Source: Edaphosphingomonas laterariae (GTDB lineage: Bacteria > Pseudomonadota > Alphaproteobacteria > Sphingomonadales > Sphingomonadaceae). Taken from it: a DNA stretch of 54,710 nt. Every line of letters starts with the position of its first letter. Position 1 is the first letter of the stretch. The notes under the pieces are model-generated. The model made no database searches and had not been told where the DNA came from. It saw only the letters and a list, made by a program, of their open reading frames with translations. Made by a program: the position numbers and the translations under genes. The stretch is from assembly GCF_900188165.1 (NCBI RefSeq), contig NZ_FZOS01000025.1, forward strand, positions 1-54,710, given 5' to 3'. Below, piece by piece: positions 51,854 through 54,710 of the stretch.

Positions 51854-53044
51854 TCAAGCGATGGGCAGTATCATGACGACGTCGCCCGGCTGGGCTGGCG
51901 GCGCATGCGGCGGGCGGACGATCAGCGCTTCTGACGTCGCCAGCGCGGCGAGCGCCGCGCTGTCTTGCGAACCTACCGGGCGGATGCGTGCGCCAACGCG
52001 CTGGCCGCGCAGATATTCGGCGCGCTTGCCGGTGGCGGGCAGGGGGGCCGCCAGTCGCATCGGCCGGGCGCGATCGAAGGGGGTGCCCGCGCCGCCGAGG
52101 TGGCGGATCAGCGGCAGCAGGAACAGCCGGGCAGTCACGAAGGCGGACACGGGGTTGCCGGGCAGGCCGAGCACGATGGTGTCGCCGATCCGCCCGGCCA
52201 TGATCGGCTTGCCGGGCTTGAGCGCGACCCGCCAGAAATCGATCGCCGCGCCGGCGGCTTCCAGCGCAGGCCGCACGAAATCGCGATCGCCGACCGAAGC
52301 GCCGCCGGTGGTGACGAGGATGTCGACGCCCGCCGTTGCAGCGATGGCGGCGGTGGTGGCGGCAAGGTCGTCGGGCACGATGCCACGATCCTCGACGATG
52401 GCGGGGGTTTCGCCTGCGATCATCGCGGCCAGCATCGGCGCGTTGGAGGATGGCAGGCACACACCGGGCGTGGCCGCGCCGGCGGGCACCAGTTCGTCGC
52501 CGGTGGATAGCAATGCGATCCGGGGGCGACGCCGGACCGGCAGGGCGCCATGGCCGCCGGTGGCGGCAAGCGCGATCCGTGCGGGCGTGATCCGCGCCGC
52601 CGCCGGGATCAGCGTGTCGCCGGTCGTGAAATCTCCGCCGGCGCGGCGGATATGCGCGCCCACGCGCGGCGGGCCCCCGCCGGCAAGCACCAGCCGATCG
52701 CCTTCGCGGGCGGCCTCTTCCTGCACAAGGATCGCGTCGGCGCCGGCGGGCACGGGCGCGCCGGTGAAGATGCGGACGGCCTCATGCGGCGCCAGTGCCG
52801 GCGCGCTGCCCGATCCTGCGGCGCTTTCGCCGACCACGCGCCACGGCCCCGGCATTTCGGCGAAACGGATCGCATAGCCGTCCATCGCCGAAAGATCGGC
52901 GGCGGGCTGGGTGCGGATCGCCTTGATGTCACGCGCGGCCCAGCGGCCCAGCGCGTCGGCCAGCGCCGCATTTTCCTCGGGCAGCGGCACGCCCAGTGCG
53001 AGCAGGCGGGCCTGCGCTTCCGAGAGTGGGATGAGATCGGCCAT
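51854..53044 (-). CDS. moeA: Molybdopterin molybdenumtransferase MoeA
   Basis: A 396-residue enzyme that inserts molybdate into adenylated molybdopterin. The N-terminal part has LSAMDGYAIRFAEM (about 51-64) and the domain FTGAPVPAGADAILVQEEA (about 92-110). The MoCF-type domain holds LSTGDELVP (about 179-187), VTTGGASVGDRDF (about 241-253), LPGNPVSAFV and the C-terminal beta-barrel domain. Length and motifs are normal. The ATG at 53044 fits the family. moaC, commonly beside moeA in this group, is not present upstream; a TetR gene is. lexA follows on the same strand after 57 bp. Confidence 0.96.
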   Translation of the reverse strand: MADLIPLSEAQARLLALGVPLPEENAALADALGRWAARDIKAIRTQPAADLSAMDGYAIRFAEMPGPWRVVGESAAGSGSAPALAPHEAVRIFTGAPVPAGADAILVQEEAAREGDRLVLAGGGPPRVGAHIRRAGGDFTTGDTLIPAAARITPARIALAATGGHGALPVRRRPRIALLSTGDELVPAGAATPGVCLPSSNAPMLAAMIAGETPAIVEDRGIVPDDLAATTAAIAATAGVDILVTTGGASVGDRDFVRPALEAAGAAIDFWRVALKPGKPIMAGRIGDTIVLGLPGNPVSAFVTARLFLLPLIRHLGGAGTPFDRARPMRLAAPLPATGKRAEYLRGQRVGARIRPVGSQDSAALAALATSEALIVRPPHAPPAQPGDVVMILPIA

Positions 53045-53143
53045 CAGGGGCGATGTTCGGCGATCGATGGGGTCTGGTTCACGGCGACCAGCATGGCAGC
53101 GCCGCCGCTCCATTTGAAGCCCCGCAATCATGCGGCGGCGGGA

Positions 53144-53860
53144 TTACCGCTTCAGCCGGGCCAGTTCCCGCTCGACCCCATCAACCAGAGCCTCAAAGCC
53201 GAGATTGAGGATGCGGTTGGCGTCGCCCTGCGCGATCCACTGGCGGGTTTCCTCGGTCAGCGCGCGCTGTTCCGGGGTCAGATGGTCCAGCCCGTCGCCG
53301 AATTCGATCATGTCCGATCGGCTGAGCCCTTCGGAATCGGTGGCCAGATAGGTGCGGATCAGGCCGACCGTGGCAGCGAGGAACCAACTGGTCGTTTCCA
53401 CCAGCGCCAGTTTGGTGAAGCCAAGGCTGTGGAACAGCGAGAGCACCGGCATCTGCACGCGCAGCCATGGCCCGGCCAGCTGATCGTCCCAGCCCATCAG
53501 CATCATCACGCCATGGTGGCGTTCATAAAGATGGGCGACATCATTCTGCCAGCGGATCAGCTGATCGCGCCAGGGCAGGTCGGCGGGCAGGGCCGGGAAA
53601 TCGGCGAACATCTCGGCCGACATGGCGTTGAGCAGCGCCGTGCGTGTCGGGAAATAGCGGTAGAGCGCGGGCGGCGAGACCGAAAGTTCGCGCGCGATCT
53701 TCGCCATCGAAAGCTCCGCGGTCGGATGCGCGTCGAGCAGCCGCAGCGCGACTTCGACGATCGCTTCGGCCGAAAGCACCGCCGGGCGGCCACGGACCGG
53801 GATAACGGCCGCCTCATTCGCCATGGCCACCATCCCCTTGCGCCCCTTGCTGCTTGTCAT
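53144..53860 (-). CDS. TetR-family transcriptional regulator
   Basis: A 238-residue TetR-type repressor. The helix-turn-helix lies at about 30-75: IVEVALRLLDAHPTAELSMAKIARELSVSPPALYRYFPTR (split). The rest is an all-helical ligand domain with a Met/Trp-rich pocket region. Three in-frame ATGs (53860, 53833, 53824) could start it; 53824 and 53833 have AAGGGG upstream. It is divergent from the N-acyl-D-amino-acid deacylase gene, with an inverted repeat between them, so it likely represses that gene. Its ligand is unknown. Confidence 0.93.
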   Translation of the reverse strand: MTSSKGRKGMVAMANEAAVIPVRGRPAVLSAEAIVEVALRLLDAHPTAELSMAKIARELSVSPPALYRYFPTRTALLNAMSAEMFADFPALPADLPWRDQLIRWQNDVAHLYERHHGVMMLMGWDDQLAGPWLRVQMPVLSLFHSLGFTKLALVETTSWFLAATVGLIRTYLATDSEGLSRSDMIEFGDGLDHLTPEQRALTEETRQWIAQGDANRILNLGFEALVDGVERELARLKR

Positions 53861-53863
53861 GAG

Positions 53864-53898
53864 TTAGTTTACGCCAATTACTAAATAACAGAAACTAA
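53864..53898. promoter_or_regulatory. Inverted repeat between TetR and deacylase genes
   Basis: TTAGTTT (53864-53870) and AAACTAA (53892-53898) are perfect 7-bp arms with a 21-bp spacer. They lie in the 92-bp gap between the divergent genes, starting 4 bp from the most upstream TetR ATG. This is the expected place for a TetR operator. ACTAAAT inside the spacer also occurs at 2358-2364. Confidence 0.5.
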
Positions 53899-53952
53899 GA
53901 TTCGGCCCCGCGATAAGCGACAACGAGCGGGATGACAATCGAGGAGAGGACC

Positions 53953-54710
53953 ATGGCGAATTTTCTGATCAAGGGCGGCACCGTCGTCGATGGCAAGCTG
54001 ACGCCGGCCTATAAGGCGGACGTGCGCGTGACCGGCGACACGATCGCCGAAATCGGCGCCGATCTTGCCGCGCGCGGCGCTGACGAGCGGGTGGTCGATG
54101 CATCGGGCTGCTATGTCACGCCCGGCTTCATCGAGGCGCACACCCATTTCGATGCGGCGATGTGGTGGGACGACGGCCTCAACCCGCTGCCCGGCTATGG
54201 CGCGACCACGCTGATCATGGGCAATTGCGGTTTTTCGACCGCGCCGATCACCGACAACAAGGCCGCCAACCACGAGGTCGTGAAGATCTTCTCCTTCTTC
54301 GAGGACATCGCCGAGGAACCCTTCGTCAACCAGCTTCCCTGGGATTGGCGCAAGTGGAGCGAATATAAGGCGTCGATGACGTCCAAGGTGAAGATTCCGC
54401 TCAATTATGCCGCTTATGTCGGCCACATCGCGATCCGCCTGGCCGCCATGGGCCTCGACGCGTGGGAACGCACCGCGACCCCGCTCGAAGTCGAACGGAT
54501 GTGCGAACTGCTTGAGGATGCGCTCCAGGCCGGCGCACTGGGCCTTTCGACCAACCTGCTCGACCATGACGGCGACGATCGCCCCGTGCCGACGCAGCTT
54601 GCCGACGATGCCGAATGTCAACGGCGGAGCAAAAGTCGGCCATTCGGCGGCGTAAAACCAGGCCACGGTGTTACATGCCGGGGGGAGTGGCGTGAGGGCG
54701 TAGCCCGAAG
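53953..54710 (+). CDS. N-acyl-D-amino-acid deacylase, cut by the insertion sequence
   Basis: The first 221 codons of an amidohydrolase of the D-aminoacylase group, which removes acyl groups from N-acyl-D-amino acids in the cytosol. The N-terminal strand FLIKGGTVVDG leads to the metal motif GFIEAHTHFD (His63, His65, Asp67). Cys92 (MGNCGFSTAP) matches the metal-bridging Cys of D-aminoacylases. Family members have about 480-590 residues, so roughly 60% is missing. Host sequence ends at 54615; the frame runs on through 31 codons of insertion-sequence DNA to the contig end with no stop. GAGGAGAGG precedes the ATG. The product is likely non-functional. Confidence 0.88.
   Translation, partial: MANFLIKGGTVVDGKLTPAYKADVRVTGDTIAEIGADLAARGADERVVDASGCYVTPGFIEAHTHFDAAMWWDDGLNPLPGYGATTLIMGNCGFSTAPITDNKAANHEVVKIFSFFEDIAEEPFVNQLPWDWRKWSEYKASMTSKVKIPLNYAAYVGHIAIRLAAMGLDAWERTATPLEVERMCELLEDALQAGALGLSTNLLDHDGDDRPVPTQLADDAECQRRSKSRPFGGVKPGHGVTCRGEWREGVAR
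54616..54710. mobile_element. Right contig end: terminal part of an IS21-like insertion sequence
   Basis: Begins TGTCAACGGCGG at the tip and is the exact reverse complement of bases 1-95. Two imperfect 21-bp repeats (54622-54642 and 54645-54665; 16 of 21 bases equal) carry CGGCGG, AAAA and GGCCA in the same order. Body and transposase lie beyond the window. The insertion is inside the deacylase gene. No target duplication can be assigned because the other junction of this copy is not in the window. Confidence 0.7.

Overview
The window looks like one chromosomal contig from a high-GC alphaproteobacterium of the sphingomonad group. The signs are a full-length CtrA, a C-terminal sorting tag of the PEPATWAMM type, a lexA gene preceded by the alphaproteobacterial SOS box (GTTC-N7-GTTC on its coding strand), a gltA-gltX-comEC block, and a sphingan-like exopolysaccharide (EPS) locus. 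Species cannot be read from the sequence. No CRISPR array, rRNA or phage genes were seen.

The first and last 95 bases are exact reverse complements. Each starts with TGTCAAC at its inner tip and carries two imperfect 21-bp direct repeats, as the ends of IS21-like insertion sequences do. The contig therefore most likely lies between two inverted IS copies. The copy on the right cuts an N-acyl-D-amino-acid deacylase gene.

Layout: (i) 0.1-2.8 kb: truncated unknown gene, PEP-CTERM-type protein, a small Cys-rich membrane peptide, ctrA, and an NTF2/SnoaL-like protein. (ii) 2.9-6.9 kb: a four-gene Anbu proteasome-type operon (circularly permuted ATP-grasp, alpha-E, transglutaminase-like, Anbu). Its transglutaminase homologue has Ala where the catalytic Cys should be. 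(iii) 7-15.2 kb: housekeeping genes gltA, gltX, comEC, dapB and nth, a small secreted protein, tRNA-Arg(CCG) and an LhgO-like oxidoreductase. (iv) 15.4-44.1 kb: a large EPS locus. It holds a nucleotide-sugar/C-methyltransferase module; a minus-strand set of priming transferase, outer-membrane barrel, Wzc-type co-polymerase/kinase, glycosyltransferase and polymerase; a Wza-like lipoprotein; a GINT1-like protein; two GNAT/FemAB-like proteins; four more glycosyltransferases; a stand-alone proline-dehydrogenase-like protein; a flippase; a Tat-exported glycosidase-like protein; a phytase-like esterase; and an atypical NarL/LuxR-type regulator at the edge. A short TACTCC-type motif recurs in the intergenic gaps of this locus. 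(v) 44.1-45 kb: gene-poor, AT-richer DNA. (vi) 45-54.7 kb: isochorismatase-like hydrolase and pirin with a divergent LysR gene, a TonB-dependent receptor, lexA and moeA, and a TetR gene divergent from the interrupted deacylase.

How it fits together: the EPS locus contains the membrane steps of a Wzx/Wzy-type pathway (priming, flipping, polymerisation, co-polymerase control, export) plus sugar synthesis and tailoring functions. A regulator next to it may act on the repeated motifs. The Anbu operon is a conserved but poorly understood ATP-dependent peptide-handling system. comEC and the moeA-lexA pair, which I recall as neighbours in many sphingomonads, are about 39 kb apart here, which would imply a rearrangement or insertion.
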